In this document: positions 13,601-28,600 of the stretch, in pieces
Layout of the letters: every line of letters begins with the position of its first letter
How positions within the stretch are numbered: the stretch's first letter is position 1
From: Pardosa pseudoannulata
Taxonomy: Eukaryota; Arthropoda; Arachnida; Araneae; Lycosidae
DNA: 64,000 bases
Assembly: GCA_032207245.1 (NCBI GenBank)
Contig: CM063499.1
Coordinates: 87,071,199-87,135,198, forward strand
Direction: 5' to 3'
Notes under the pieces: model-generated
The model's input: only the letters and a program-made list of their open reading frames with translations
What the model was told of the DNA's origin: nothing
Databases searched by the model: none
Made by a program: the position numbers and the translations under genes

Positions 13601-16600
13601 TTCCCCTAGGTATTTTCAGGAGGACCCTGCACCCTGTCCATTTTTTTTCTGCCTTCAACGCACCCTGCCTTTTTTTTTTCAGCTGTCAATGTGCCCTGCC
13701 CTCCTTTAATGTGCCTTACCCCTTTCTGATTTGCATGAATTTACCTACGATATCTGTCGAGATCAAGGAAAGCCATGCTTTTTTCTGCTGTGTAAAAATA
13801 CAGATATCCTCGTTGACATGGTCAAGTAAAAAATTTAATGCATATTTAATAAAATAAAATGAACTTCAAACAATCATAAAATAATAGTTACCCTAATTTC
13901 CGGTGTATAACCCGCAGGTACAAATTTTGGGATATTTTCAGAGAAAAATATTGTATAATCTGCAGCGGTGTATAATCCGCAGATTAAATTTCCATTTTAA
14001 TCTCATGTGATCAGTTTTCAATGTATGTGGAAAAAAGCATTATACCTTTTAGTGTTAAAAAAACTTAAATTTAAACTCTTTACTTAATCATAACATTTTC
14101 TTTAAATTAAAAAAAATAATCTAATAAAGTGAAAATTTGGATAGACTTAAAAAAAATTTATATTTAACCACAGTAAAAATATAGTCAAAATATTTACATT
14201 AATTAGCACAGAAACAATGCTACAAATAAATTATTCGAACCCATATTTTAATAAAAAAAGATATTAAAATTTAGAATTCTTAAAATGCATCTTTTCATTT
14301 TAATTTAATATGGTTATTAGCAATCTGTATTAAAATTTTATTCTGCAATTATGAGTGGGAAAAAAAAATGAATGCAGCAAAATGCCGTTATTTTAGATTA
14401 TACAAGTGTTATTTCTTGATAGAAATAAATATATAAAATGGAATATATTAATTTAATCGATTATTTTTATTCAAACTGCTGTGTCTTTGGCTAAAAAGAA
14501 TTTTTAATCCTCATTAAAAAAAAAAATTTCTGTGTATATATGAGTAGGTGCTGCCATCTATTATTCTTCATGAAAGATACTTGTAAATTTTATTATAGAA
14601 TAATTTTTATCAGAAGATAATACGCAGCAGTGTATAATATGCATTAGAAGGAAATTTAAACTTTTTTAACGTATAATCCACGTATTATACGCCAAAAATT
14701 AGTGTAATTTTTTTTAAACCTATAGTAATTGAAAAAATTTAAAAAAAAATATTTTCCATAAAAATTGCTAGTTATGTTCTGATAGAGTACCTTTATACCC
14801 AGAAATGATCACCCTGCCCTTTTTTTGGTCTAGAGGAAACACTACAGTAGTGCTGAGCTAAGATAATTTTCCATGAGAAGAGGCATAGTTCTTGGCCTTG
14901 GATGAGGTAACAGGCTGCAATTTCTTGACAGATCATTTGGCGTAAATATGTAGAAAGAATGTCATCTGAGATATGTAATTAATGGAGTAATTTAACTTTT
15001 TTATGAACATTTGGCTAAAACTACTTGAGTTTTGTATAAGTTTAATAATGGCTTGAAAATAGACTAATTTGCCAAGCCTGGAAAATCAAGAAAGGACTGG
15101 TTTTTTTTTTTTCCTTCTGGACTGCTAAAATGTATTTTGTGTAAGCACTAAACTAAACTCCTTGGTTCAACAGTCCAGAGGAGGTCAGGGCCTATGGTGC
15201 CAATCTCCGTTTCCGAGACCAAGGGCCCTGGAGTGTGAAGCATATGTTCCGGTTAGGTGGTCAGCCTTATGCAGAACCCCCAGTATTTAGTTCCCAAGCA
15301 TGCTTGGTCCTCAGTTTCTCTACCCACTGAAGGGATGAAAGGCTGAGTCAATCTTGCCCATCCTCAGGATTGAACCTCAGACCTGTGGCATGGGAACGCA
15401 AAGCATTACCCCAATGCTGCTGGGCTTCATTTTGTGAAAGCAGCTGAACATAAATAGTTGTTATGCCTTAATAAATAACTCAACTTTATTACAAGTTCCT
15501 ATGTGAAAATATATTCTAACAGAGTTCAGCAGTGAAAATAGTAAAAGTGTTACTGTGATTAATTAATCTTCATTATCTGCAATGATTGATTTCCATACAC
15601 CACATCTATTATGAAATAAATTACAATCATTTTTAAGTGTGACAATAGAAATTGGAGAAAAAACATTTGCTTATATAGTCTTAAAGGTGGAGTTCCCTTG
15701 TAGAAGTGATCATCAGAAGTTGAGCTGTGAGCTACAACCAGAATATTTTTGTCTCAAAAAATAAACTTACATATTTCTTGAAAAATTCAAATTTTAATGA
15801 ATGCCTCTTTTAAGACTATTTTTATACTAATATGTTGCATAGGAAAAATTGAGGGCTTTTCTAAGTGCAGAAAAACTATCATGTTGAAAACACTGAGACT
15901 TCCTCCTAGAAAAGAAATTCAGTGTCCAAAACCAAAATTATGCAGCCAAAACACTGCACAACATCCTAAATTTAAAAAATTAAAAAGAGGTAAGCACTAT
16001 ACCATCCAAAACTAATGTATATCAATGGAGTATGGGAAAAACATGCTTCTAATATTCACAGATTAATTTTTCCTCCTAATTCTAAGCAACCACACTTGGG
16101 TAAATAAAGCAGGGTGTCAATTTATTTTGAGCACATGATTCAATTAGAAATCCACTAGGCTGCTCATCTGTCAAACTGGTGAAAAGTGATACTGCATACC
16201 TTATCTGGGGAAAATTCCAACAAATGCCATGATTTGCTCAAAGGCACGTGTGACACCCTGCTGAAACACATGCTAATAGTGGTAAAACAAACAAACAATT
16301 ATTGAGAAAAATATTTAAAATTATGTTACTAAGAATAATAAATTAACACTAGATTTACAGACAGAGCCAATTTGACTCATTTAAAATTTGATCACTATAT
16401 ATATGTAAAACTTTAATATCACTTTTCTAAAACATACAATGGTATTTAGTTAAGTAATAAAATATATGTAAATTTTCATTCCTCTTCCCCGCAGACCTCT
16501 TCGTTTTGCATTATCAAATGGGGTATACCTATTTTCACGGTTGTGAGCCAATTGGACTCGTAGAATGATTTAACAGTTAATCGCATAACATGAAATTTAT

Positions 16601-19600
16601 GGGTACTATCAGGCCTGGGCAACAGTCAAGTTGCACATGATTTGTTTCTCTTCTCATTCATGCAGATGGCCTCTACAAGTTTTCTACAACATATTAGATT
16701 TAGCAGCTATCAATGCTTGGATTCTGTATAAAGAGATGACTCAAGTAAATATTTCACAAAAAGATTTTATTTTCCAATTGGCTGAAGAGCTAAGAAGTAA
16801 ACATAGAGAAGAAGTTGAGAACACTTCCATTCCAATGACAGAAATTCGTGCTACTGATGCATGGAAGAATTGTTAAGTTCGACAATCATGCAAAACAAAC
16901 AGATGTAGAAATCATTGTGCTAAATGGAATAGAAATAGGTTTCAAAAACAGATTTTATACGTAAAAAATGTTTTCCATTAATTTTTTGATTATAAACATT
17001 TCATTTAAATTAATTTGGAACTATTTTCTTTGCAAAAAACTTCGATTTTCTTGTAGAGTGAAGTTGGCTCACTTCAGTAAAAAATAGGTATAGGGTCAAC
17101 ATCTGTAAATCTAGTGTTAAATAAGGTCATGAAAAAAGAAAAAATAGATTGAGAATTTTCAGGATACATGTCAGGTGTGTGTGTGCTTTTAAAGAAAATG
17201 GTATATTTATAAAATTATTAAAGGATATTTTTTTACATTTAATTAATTCTCCTTTAAATATATGGTACTCCAAAACTGGAATTATTATAGTTTTAATTCC
17301 CAATCTCATAGAGACTGTAGTTACAGAATATATGCATTGTTCATATAATGTAGTAGAATGTTTAAAGTAACTTTCTTTATATTTATTATATTAAATGTAC
17401 TTAAAATAATATGGTAAATCTCATATAAACTCTTCCAGGAAAAGAACTGGCGAAACAGGCGTTCTCAAAAACTTGAAAAAATGGAGTTACTCAATCTTCA
17501 ATCTAGTCTAAACAGTGAAATCCAAGCTAAACAGGCAATAGCTGATGAGCTTAGCAAAGTCAGAGCCGAATTAGTATCAGTACAAAAGTATGTGTGCATA
17601 TCATGTGTTGCTTATTTTAGTTTGTAATTTTGAGATTAAATATGAAAATACTTTCCATACTTTTCACAATTTACATACTTTACATACTTTTCCATTACTT
17701 CCCACTTTTATTTATATGTGTGTATATGTATGCATGTAATCCATGAAAATAATACCTGCTGGGCACAATAATGATGTAGCCCCTATTATTTTTACTTGCA
17801 CGGGCTACTAGGCAAGGAGAAAGCTTAATTAGCTAACAGTAATAAGGATGCAGTTGGGCCATTATTGAAGAGAATGGCACAAGTCTAATTAAAACTTTAT
17901 TTTAGAGCTGCTGAAACGGACATCTTTACTAGTCAACGACAGGCAAAGGAAAGACACAAAAATCACTCTGCTTGAAGAGAAGTGCACCCAAGAGCAAAGA
18001 CAGAAAGAATTTTCCCAAGGTAGAAGAAACTTAACGAATTAAATGTTAAGATCAGGAAAAAACATGGAACCATTTGCTGGCAACAGCTGGAGAACGTGTT
18101 GAATAGACAGAAAATTGACATCTATAGGATAGATAGCTTTGGGAATTTTAAATCGAAGACGCTCCTTTGATTAAGACATTTAGAGGCTGGGGAAAAGATT
18201 TTAAGGAATTAGAATGGGAGAGAGGAGGTTTTTAAGGAAATATTAAAGTGAAATAATTTTGATATATTACATGCATATTTATACACACATTATAGTCATC
18301 AAAATGAGCATTCTTAGTATGTTGCTGTATTATTACAAATTATCTTTAAAGTGACTGGATATCATACAAATTAGATATTTTTAACTCAGTGTTAACATAA
18401 AAGAGAAATATTTCTTTTACATATTAATGCAGATCATGAAATTTCTGCTCTACAGCTAACTAAAACTTTTCCATGTCACTAATTTACGTTCATGAATAAT
18501 ATGAACAATTTCTAAAATGTTCACAGATGTAATGCACAACTTTTTGGTGATTGAAACCAGGGTTGGCGTTATTTAAATCAGTTGATTCAAATCATGATTT
18601 AAATCAGTTGATTTTTTTAAAAAATATCATTGATTTAAATAATTTTTTTTCACTTCTCTTAAAACCTACATTCAAAAGACAGGAGAATTGGGAATCAGTC
18701 AGCACAAAAATACCAATAAATTACAATAAGTAAATAAGTGTAAATAGATAGTATGTTTTCTAAGAATTTAGGGGTTATCAGAAAGTATGTAGTAGGGGTA
18801 GGTACGACTAGTTATGACTAGTGGAATTCATTTTATGTAATTGGAGGTAAAAAGAGTAGTAATGAACTTGAAATCCAGTTTGTCTACCAAATAACAACAG
18901 CCGTCACATTATCTGCTAGAATGGAAAGACAGTTTTCTTCTTTTGGTATTTTTCATTATAACCTTCGTAACCAATTAGGAGTGGACATCGAAACTAATGT
19001 TTTTATTGAAACAGTTAAATTCATAATTCGTTGCTTAAAATATATTGGAATAATTGTGAATTTTTTGTTTTTTAATAAATAGTTCATATTAAATGAATAT
19101 TTAATTTGTTCTTTAAATTGACATCTTATTTAGTTTGCACCATCCAATTACAAAATAATGAAATGTATTTAGATTAAAATTTATGTATTTAATTTTAGCT
19201 AATCGGTGTGTAGAATATACTAGATAGATAAGATGTTACTTATAACAAACTATTCCATGTATATTGCAAAAAATATAAAAACACAACAATAATTAAAATT
19301 AGAATTCAGAAAAAAATCAAATAAATCTGATTTAAATCAGATAAATCTGATTTATTTTATTTTTTTTTTATTTTTTTTTTAATCATGATTTTTTTCCAAC
19401 CCTGGTTGAAACCATAAAAAAAAAATTTAGAAATAGAAAAATTGAAACATATATAGTTTGATTTGAAATACAGCATTTTAAATGAAAAAACTTACCAGCC
19501 TTAAATGTTAGACTGTCAATGGTGAACTGACAAGTGGAAATTTTGCATCTTGCATTAATGCCCAATGTCCCTGTTGAGGCAAATATGAACAATTTTTTCT

Positions 19601-22600
19601 TTTTTACTGAGGGTACTTGGTAATCCTATAAACAATTCTTCAAATTTTGGAATGTCTGCTGTCATTTATAATTTTTTGATTTGGACTGATATATTATGAT
19701 TTTTCAAACCAGACACATGAAATTAATTTTTCAACAGAACATCAACTGAAATCAAGAGAAATATTTTTAAATATCTGTAAAACAAAAGTAAAGAGTACTA
19801 TGTCCATTTTTGTTTCTGAATTGATATTTTTGCATATTCATGCATAGTTTTTCTCTATTTCAGGGTTTCCACGGTCCTTAAAAGTCCTTAAGAACTCCTT
19901 AATTTTAGCTTTCATTTTTAAAGGCCCTTAAAACTACATAAATTTTGTCAAAGATCCTTAAAAACTCTTTAATTTTTTAAATTGGAATACGATCAATTTC
20001 TCCAATGAGATCCACAGTGTCATGTGATTTCCTATCAGTTTTCTTATATGACAAATATATAAACTTTTTGTATACTTAAAAGGTTTAAAATATAAAGTCA
20101 GCTGCCCTTTCCTAATAGCTAACAGTCATGCAGATTTTAATTAAATGAAGCATGGAGGATGGAGGTTTGTAGATATTTCAGTTACTTATGGGAGTTTAAT
20201 TTTATTTGCATTGAATGTAATAGAAAAGTCTAAAACTTTCTTTTTTCCCAGGCAGCCCCGGGTATAATCAGCTCTTATATAAATATATATATATCAGTCT
20301 TTTTAAATCCTCAGGAAGTACTGTTTATAATATTGTTTTTATTCACAATTTATTTTTAGTTTGATCACTCAAAAACTTTAGATGTACATTTTTCAAAATT
20401 AGGTTTTGTCAAATAGATTTATCTTATATTAGTTTTTAGGCATTTTTAAAAACTTAATTCTGAAATATTGTAGACCATTTATTGAACATGCCTTGTCTGG
20501 TTCATAATCATTAAAATATGTTCCTCAGGTGATAGGGTTTATGTTGTTATGTCATGTATTTTAAGTAGGTCCATATAAAAAGTTACTTTGGTCCTTAGAA
20601 AGTCCTTAAAAAGTCCTTAATTTTTGTTCTGGAAAAAGAGTGGGAACCCTGTATTTTGTGATGGTGTTGCTAATGCCATTTCACTGATTTTTAATGCTTA
20701 AATTAGAAGTCTTGTGATGTTCAAGTGACTGAGAAGTTTAAACAGATTATTAAAATTTAAATACTTAAAGGAACTAATAGTAACTCTTTTAATGCTAATA
20801 AATATTGCAAAAGGGATTTTAAAATCTGTGTATCCTTTTCTTTTAGTTTATAAAAAATATTTATTTCCTACAGAGAACTGAAAGAAACAAAACAACGAGA
20901 TGAGAGCCTCAAAGTTGAATCATCTAAAAAGGACCAGATTATAACAGAGCTGCGTCAGAAGTTAGAATCTGCTGGTGATAACTGTAAGAAATCTTTTTTA
21001 ATGTTATTTATATACAACAGGAGTGCTTGTCCTTCAGGAAAATCCCAGTATTCCTGAAAATTTTCTTTAACCATTATGGAATTCTGGAGAAATAAAATTA
21101 GGAATTATTTTCCTTTGCTCAGTCAAAAACTTTTAAAACTACTGAAACAGTAGAAGGTGAACAAAAAGAAAATGCAACACTTAAAATTTAAAACAGTAAT
21201 TAACATTTAAATATATAAAAGCCAAAATTCATCTTTGCACCAATAAATATAATTTTTATATAATTTTTTGTGTACTTTCAAGGCACAGAGACTTTGGCCT
21301 TTGACTCATTTGTGTGCTGTTTACTATTTATTAATTTTTAGCAAGATCAAGATTTTCAAGAAACACATTTTTTTCCCAGTAATGTTTCTTTTTCTCTCTT
21401 ATTTTTTTCTTTTTTTGTCATTAACATCCAGTCTTACAATTCTTTCAAATGTCAGTTTCTACCTGATAAAAGGCTAAACAATGGGCAATTGGTTAGAGTG
21501 CTGGCCTTCGGTACCGGAGTTCATGGGTTGGAATCCCATTGCAGCATGGATATTCATAGCTGTTCAGAATCGGCTTTAAGCAGTAGGTCCCGGTCTCATT
21601 AGCCTTCATGTTGCAAAAATTAGACCGTAGCACTCCAAACCAATCAATCAACCACCTAATAAAAACTCATTTGAAATGAAGAAGCATTTTAACTGCTTTT
21701 CTAAATAGCAGTAAAAATTTCATTTATTGGAAGTCTTGTGAAATGACTGGTAAATAAAACATAAGAAAAAAAATACTACCTTTACAGAGAAATTCTAGAA
21801 ATGCACATTCTCATAGACTCTCAAATAATTTTCCAACTGTTGTAATGCAATCTGTTAGACCATGAATCTTTAAATAACAAGTATTAAAGATTGCTTTAAA
21901 AATGTAATTTTGTAAGTAACCCAGACAGTGCATAGCAGGAAGTAGTTGCAAGGGTCATTTACAATGTTAATGAGTAGAACCACTTTGAGATGTATATTAT
22001 AGAATTTACAAGAAATCACAATAGCAGTTAAAGGTTAACTACAGTACTCCTAATTCATACTTTATTCTAATAATGCATTATGTATTTATTTTGGTATATG
22101 AGCATGGACTGGCTGTAGTTCAGTATTTATAATAAAATCTTCATTTTCTAGCCATGCAACTGGGAAATATAAGATTTTTTTTCTTAATACTTTCAGATCA
22201 GTTCTTGAAAAATACTTCCCATCGACTCGCCCCAAGTGAAAGTGGAGATTCTGCAGGTGCTGGAGATGAAGCTGATGTTGAAGATAATCAGCCTCCATCT
22301 GTCACCAGCAGTAAATCAAATGTCTCTGATAACAGTGGGGTATGTATTGATACCATAATTGAATGCATGAATTGAAATTAAAAGTTCTTTTCATTGCCTA
22401 AAATTTTATATTACATTAAAATCATTCATTGATGTGTTAAATTTGTGGGTTAACCCTTTCATGCCTACTGTCACATATACGTGCCAGCTTACTTCCCGTC
22501 CGACACACTGGCATGCCAGAGCGTTTTCTCGTTCACCCCCGACTGTCACATATTTGTGCCAGTGTTCTGAAACTTTTTAAAAACTATAACTTTTGACACA

Positions 22601-25600
22601 AGATGGCATTGTATGTCCATATGGTTTTAGATACATGTAGATTTGACCTTGCACTCAATATGAGAGTAGTATGATACACATACACGTGGTTTTTGATTAT
22701 ATAAACATCAGGGAAAAGGAATGTTCCAAATGACATGTTTTATGACTTTGAGCTCTTTAAATTCGCACACAGTGTTTGTTTATGTAAGCAAGGGAGTTTT
22801 ATTTTTGCTAAAGCATAATATATTTTGGTTTGCCGTTCAGTTTTTAGTGGAGAATTAGGTCTGACAGACTTGATCTTTTTTTTTCTCTTTTTATTGTTAG
22901 ACTTTCGAAGTGTCGAAAGTGTTTAACTGAGCTTGAAATAGCTGAAATGACTCAAAATATTTCAGATTTTGATTCTGAAACAAATTAGGATAGTAGTAAT
23001 AGTGACACTATAATATATTCGGATTGTTCTTTCTGTTCATATTGGATCTAGTGATTCTAATGATGAGCAGGACATTTCTGACAAAGATGATAATGATGCT
23101 TCGTTTTTTCACATTCCCGGAAAAATCCTCCAAAACGGCAAATGAGTTACTAAGAGTGCAAGGACTGTACCGTAGGATTGTGTGTAGATCCCTGTTTTTA
23201 AAATTTTTCATACAAAAAAATAATTTTAAATAACATAGTATTCTGTTTTGTAACATTAAAAATCATTAAATAGTAAGGAAAGAAGGAAAAAAAGGTGTGA
23301 AAAGAATGAAAAAAAAGGTGTAAAATAATTTAAATAAGAAATAGCTTAAGTAAATAAAGTATCTATAAACATATAATATAAATCACATTTCATTTAAATA
23401 CTTTACGCAGCATTATTGAATAATGCATTGCTACTTCATTAATTTTATGAATTTAGGCTTAATAGCAAAATCCCTCTGGCCCAGGATACTTACTCGCGAA
23501 AGTGAATACCGGCCGCAGAGAAAAGCATGTGTTTGCACTTCCCGTCGCGAAAGGGTTAAGTATAATTCAGTCTAAGGAAAAAAAATTTCTTAAGCAGAAA
23601 AAGGTCAGATATCTAAAATAATTTGCATGAGATTTTTAAATCTTAGCAAAATAATATGAAGGCAAAAATGAAGCATTGTTCAAGGTATTCTCCACATTGC
23701 AATTATTCTTTTTGTTTAGTCGGGGAAAATAAACTCTTTTTATGACATGCCCTTTAAGTCCCACTTGTGAAATCTCTTTGATCTCTTTTATGTCTTGAAT
23801 TCATTTTGCTTTGAGATTCCTCTTACTTCTCCGGTAAATAACAAAGTATTTGGAAGCAAGGCCATGTTCTTGACTTCCTCTACCATTTCGCAGAACGATG
23901 GCCGATTGGTTAGGGTGCTGGCCTTCGGAACCACAGTTCGTGGGTTCGAATCCCACTGAGGCATGGATGTTCATAGCCATTTGGAATCGGCGTTAAGCTG
24001 TAGGTCCTGATCTCATTAGCCCCCGTGTTGCAAAAAGTAGACCGTAGCACTCCAAACCAAACCAAACCTCTGCCATTTCTCATCACCTATTACAATCCTA
24101 AAACAGATAGTTAATTTTGAAATTCTGGTTTTAGGTGTGCTCATAGGTAACTATCTGAATCTGCTTATCCATTAGCAATCATGGGATTGCAGACATGGCA
24201 ACTACTCCTGATTCTCCAGAGCACCCCCGGAAAAATGAGGAAATTTGATAACTCTGGAATCTTCTCAGATTTCTCCAGAAAATAACAAAACTTTTGAACA
24301 GCTAAAAGATTACAATTCAGCAATTAAATAAAAAGTTTTTCAAATAATAATGCTGAATATTCATCTTTTCAAACAGTAATGTTAAAAGTGTTCAGTAGAG
24401 TGTGGAAAAACCAAACTGAATGTAGGTCACATTTGAGTAGACAAACACTAAAATCCCTGATGATAGAAAAATAGAAATATTTTAATCAGGGTCAATGTTG
24501 CTACAAGAAACACTGTTCTGAAAAATAAGTTGCTAAAGTTAAGAAAGTTACTCATACATTTTTAAATTCATAAATTTTAATTTCTTTTACAATTTACTAC
24601 TGTGTAAATATTTTAAGTTTAATTTTAATTTAGAAATCAGTAAGATACATACTTTTGTATAATCTGCAATTAGCATGTTAAAATTTCAAATCACGCTGTT
24701 GCTCCAGGCACAAGTGCTTGAATGTTGGCATGTCTAGGATTATTTTTCACAGCAGTGTGTCTCAATTCTCAATTTTCATTTAAAGTACATAAGCACACAC
24801 TCTAACTTACTCTTGTTGCTTCTGAAACTTATTAATTCTCATGTATGGTAATGTTCACTTTTGAAAACTTTTTTGCTTTCTTTTTAAACTTGTTGTATGA
24901 CTTAGTTAGATTTTTAAACTAAATTCACCCTGAGAAAAAGGGGCTATATCAGTGAAAAACTAAGCCTTTCGTAATGTATCTTGTTTATAAACTTGTTAAA
25001 GTATTGTGTAAGTTTTTGCTGCAGTTTTCTTCAACAGAAAGTAAATTTAAACTCATGAATTGTTATTTATAGTTAACATAGAGAACTAAATGAAAAAAAA
25101 AATGTTAAACCTATTACTCGAATGAAATTGTTTCTGCACTTATAATGAGGCATTCAGGTTATGTATAATAAAAGATAATCCTCAAACCCATCAAGTAAGG
25201 TCAACAAACTTGGATGCCTCAGTAACTTAGGTTATCAATCATATGTTACTAAGGTTTTTGTTTCTAACTAGGTGTCATAAGAAAATTTATTTACTCATTC
25301 TTAGGTCCTTAAAGAAAAGCTATTGTATCTAAATAGAGATAAAAATAAATTCAACTTATTGGACCAAACACGAATAGGATGCCTCAGAGACGTAGCAAGG
25401 TTATTGGACCAAACATGAATAAGACGCCTCAGAGACGTAGCAAGGTTATCCAACCAAACACGAATAGGATGCCTCAGAGACGTAGCAAGGTTATCGGACC
25501 AAACATGAATAGGATGCCTCAGAGACATAGCAAGGTTATCGGACCAAACACGAATAGGATGCCTCAGAGATGTAGCAAGGTTATCAAACCAAACATGAAT

Positions 25601-28600
25601 AAGCCTCCTCAGAGTTTAGTAACTCATAAAATTAATTGTTCACACTTTTTAATTAAATTATTAACTTCAAGTTCCCTTTTTATTATCTAATTTGTGTTAA
25701 AGCTCTCATTGGTTAAGTGACTTGCGGGAATCATTCACATCTCTGGTGAAGTTTGTTCCGGGCTGCACCGGTCAGCAAAATTCAAAGTTTTTTGGATCAA
25801 TGGTATTATTTCCCCCAAGGGGAATCAATGCCATTGGTGTTGCTTTTGGCCTGCACTTTTGAAAATTTGATCGTAAGGGAAGGGGTTATTAAAAGTTATT
25901 ATAAATAGAGCAGTAATATTATATTTTCATCATGGATTCCATATTTTTATTTGCATAAAAAATGTGAGAATTTTATCAGTTTTTTTTTTTTTAATTTTTA
26001 AGTCAATATTTAAAAAAAAAACTTTCTATTGAATTTCTCTTTTGAAATAGTCATAAAACTCTATCTTGATGGGGAAGGTACTTGGATATCTTGTCCTTTT
26101 TTTAATGACAATAATGCTTTTTTTCTCTTTCAGGAAATGTCTGCTCCTGTATCACCTCTAATCGATACTAGATCAAATGTAGTATTACCACCCAAGGTAA
26201 ATATCGTAAGAATAGTTAAATGTTTATAGACTTAACTGACTATATTTTATTTGCTTATCAATATTTTTTGTTTTCAGCCAAAAGCTCACCAGTTTTTGGT
26301 GCGCACCTTTGTAGCTCCATTAAAATGCAATCATTGTACTTCACTCATGGTTGGTCTCATAAGGCAAGGTGCTGTATGTGAAGGTAATTATGGCTTATTT
26401 TTATCTTCTCTATGTAGAATAAAAGTATGTTTTCTTCGCCCATTCAAGATTTATTTTTCTCATACCACCGTTACCTTTTTCAATAAAGCATTGCAAGTTT
26501 TGCTTAATTGAATATCTCTTAGTCATGGATAAAAACTTTCCTTAACCATATATCATAATCAACCAAGTTGAATATATGCTATTTGTATATCAATTTCTTG
26601 ATTATTTTCTTCATTTATAATCCTACTTTTGCATCTCTAACATGAAAGTATTATGTATATTATTAAAAATGTTGTTCAATCAGATGTAGCTTGAATCATG
26701 TGTTTGTTTCATGGCAAGTAGCTATTTATTGTAAAACCTGTACACAGAACATCTTCTTTAATGATGTTTTTGACATATATAAAAAGACTCTGCTATTTAA
26801 GTGTAGGAAGAAGTATGAGATATACTGTATTGGTTTCAAATTTGGCATGTTGAGTGATATAGTATAGTCATGTTTTATTATTTAAAATCACGAATAAACA
26901 TGAGTTGATTTTAGTTATGTTTCTACTGCAAGATGTTGATCACTAAAGTAATTACTGGAAGCATAATGAAACTTAATAATCTTTATTGATACTTAAAACT
27001 CTAACCATTCAGCATCTTAACACATTGTGTGCAGGCACATTTCACAGCAGAATTGTACCGGGGGTGGGCTTTTTGTGCGTCAGTTTAGTTATTTAGTTCA
27101 ATCTCAATAGATCGAAAATTATTTCATTTTTTAACCCACTTTTCATATTTTATATTTGTATGACATTGATTGATATATTTGTACTACCTGTGGTAGGCAT
27201 GTTGTCAACTATATAAGCTTAGATTTAACTTCTGCATCTTCAATAATCCCATCAAAACACATTGTCAATGAAGTGCATTCTTGTATTCCAAATTCTTCTC
27301 TGACACTAATCTTCTACAGTCACCTACATGCACTACCTGCACCTACAGCATGACTTGCTTGGACATTTTAAATGAAGCCTGCTGTATACAGTATTCTCAT
27401 ACATATGATTGACCCCCACACTCACACACACACACACACTAGTAGGAATCAATTTGTTGGGCCTTACAGCTATGTTACATCCCAGATTAGTGAATGACTG
27501 TTTCAGCTATGAAATGATGTCACTCTGCTGTCATTTGTCCATTCTTTTTAGCACCTTGGTTAAACCTCAATGCAGCTTCAAAACCCGGAAGCCATATTAC
27601 AGACATGCCAACTACTCCAGATTCTCCAGAGTTGCTCCAGAGAAATGAGAAAATTGGATAACTCCGGAAACTTCTCAGATTGCTTCGGAAAAGAACAAAA
27701 CTTTTGAATAGCCAAAAGATTACAATTCAGCCATTAAATACAAAGTTTTGCAAAAAAATAATGATGAATATGACTCCTTCTACACAGTAATGCTGCATGC
27801 TAAATAGTTTTCAGTACTGTGTGGGAGAACCAAACTGAATTTAGGTCAAATTTGAGTAGACAAACTCTAAAACCCCTGCTGATAGAAAAATGGAAATATT
27901 TTAATCAAGGTCAATGTTGGTATAAGAAACACTGTTCTGAAAGTTATTAAAGCTAAAAAAAGCTACTCGTACATTTTGAAATGCATAAATTTTAATTTAC
28001 CTTTTATAGTTTACTACCATGTAAATATTTTAAATCTAATTTTAATTTAGAAACCAATAAGATATGTACTTATGTATAATCTGTAATTAACATGTTAAAA
28101 TTTCAATTGCCTGAATGTTGACATGTCTGATATTATGGCTGAACTCGGGGACTCTAACTGACATTTAGAACTAATATAAATGAAAGGCAGTGGTATTCAG
28201 TGCAAACAGATGGTCTAATGAACAAATTCGTCAGAGATAAAAGTGATAAATACAATTTTTTGTCATGAAATGGGCAATTATTGGGGTATCATATGAGATA
28301 ATGCATATTTTACAGAGCATTAAACATTATATTCTAATAATATTCTTATTGTTTCTTATTGCAGTGTGTGGTTTTGCTTGTCATGTTACATGTCAAGAAA
28401 GAGTGCCTGCAATGTGTCCTGTACCACCAGACCAAAGTGAGTGCTAATAATATTCTAATTTAATGAGATGAATGGAAATATTTTGAAAACATTTGTATAC
28501 TTTTAATAAAGTTATTAATAAAAATATATTTTATGTTGAGGTTTTAAATTAATTTTACCTTTTTAGCAAAAAGGCCTGTGGGCATTGATCCAACAAGAGG

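Noticed and set aside
13597..13857. Open frame rich in Phe/Cys/Pro
   Set aside because: It is the repetitive end of a DNA transposon remnant.
15797..16015. Small basic open frame ([17 protein letters not shown]...)
   Set aside because: No family, no splice phase link to gek; kept only as a note in the intron entry.
25301..25690. Repetitive protein of about 100 residues on either strand
   Set aside because: It arises from a 45-bp minisatellite; no start context, splice support or family.
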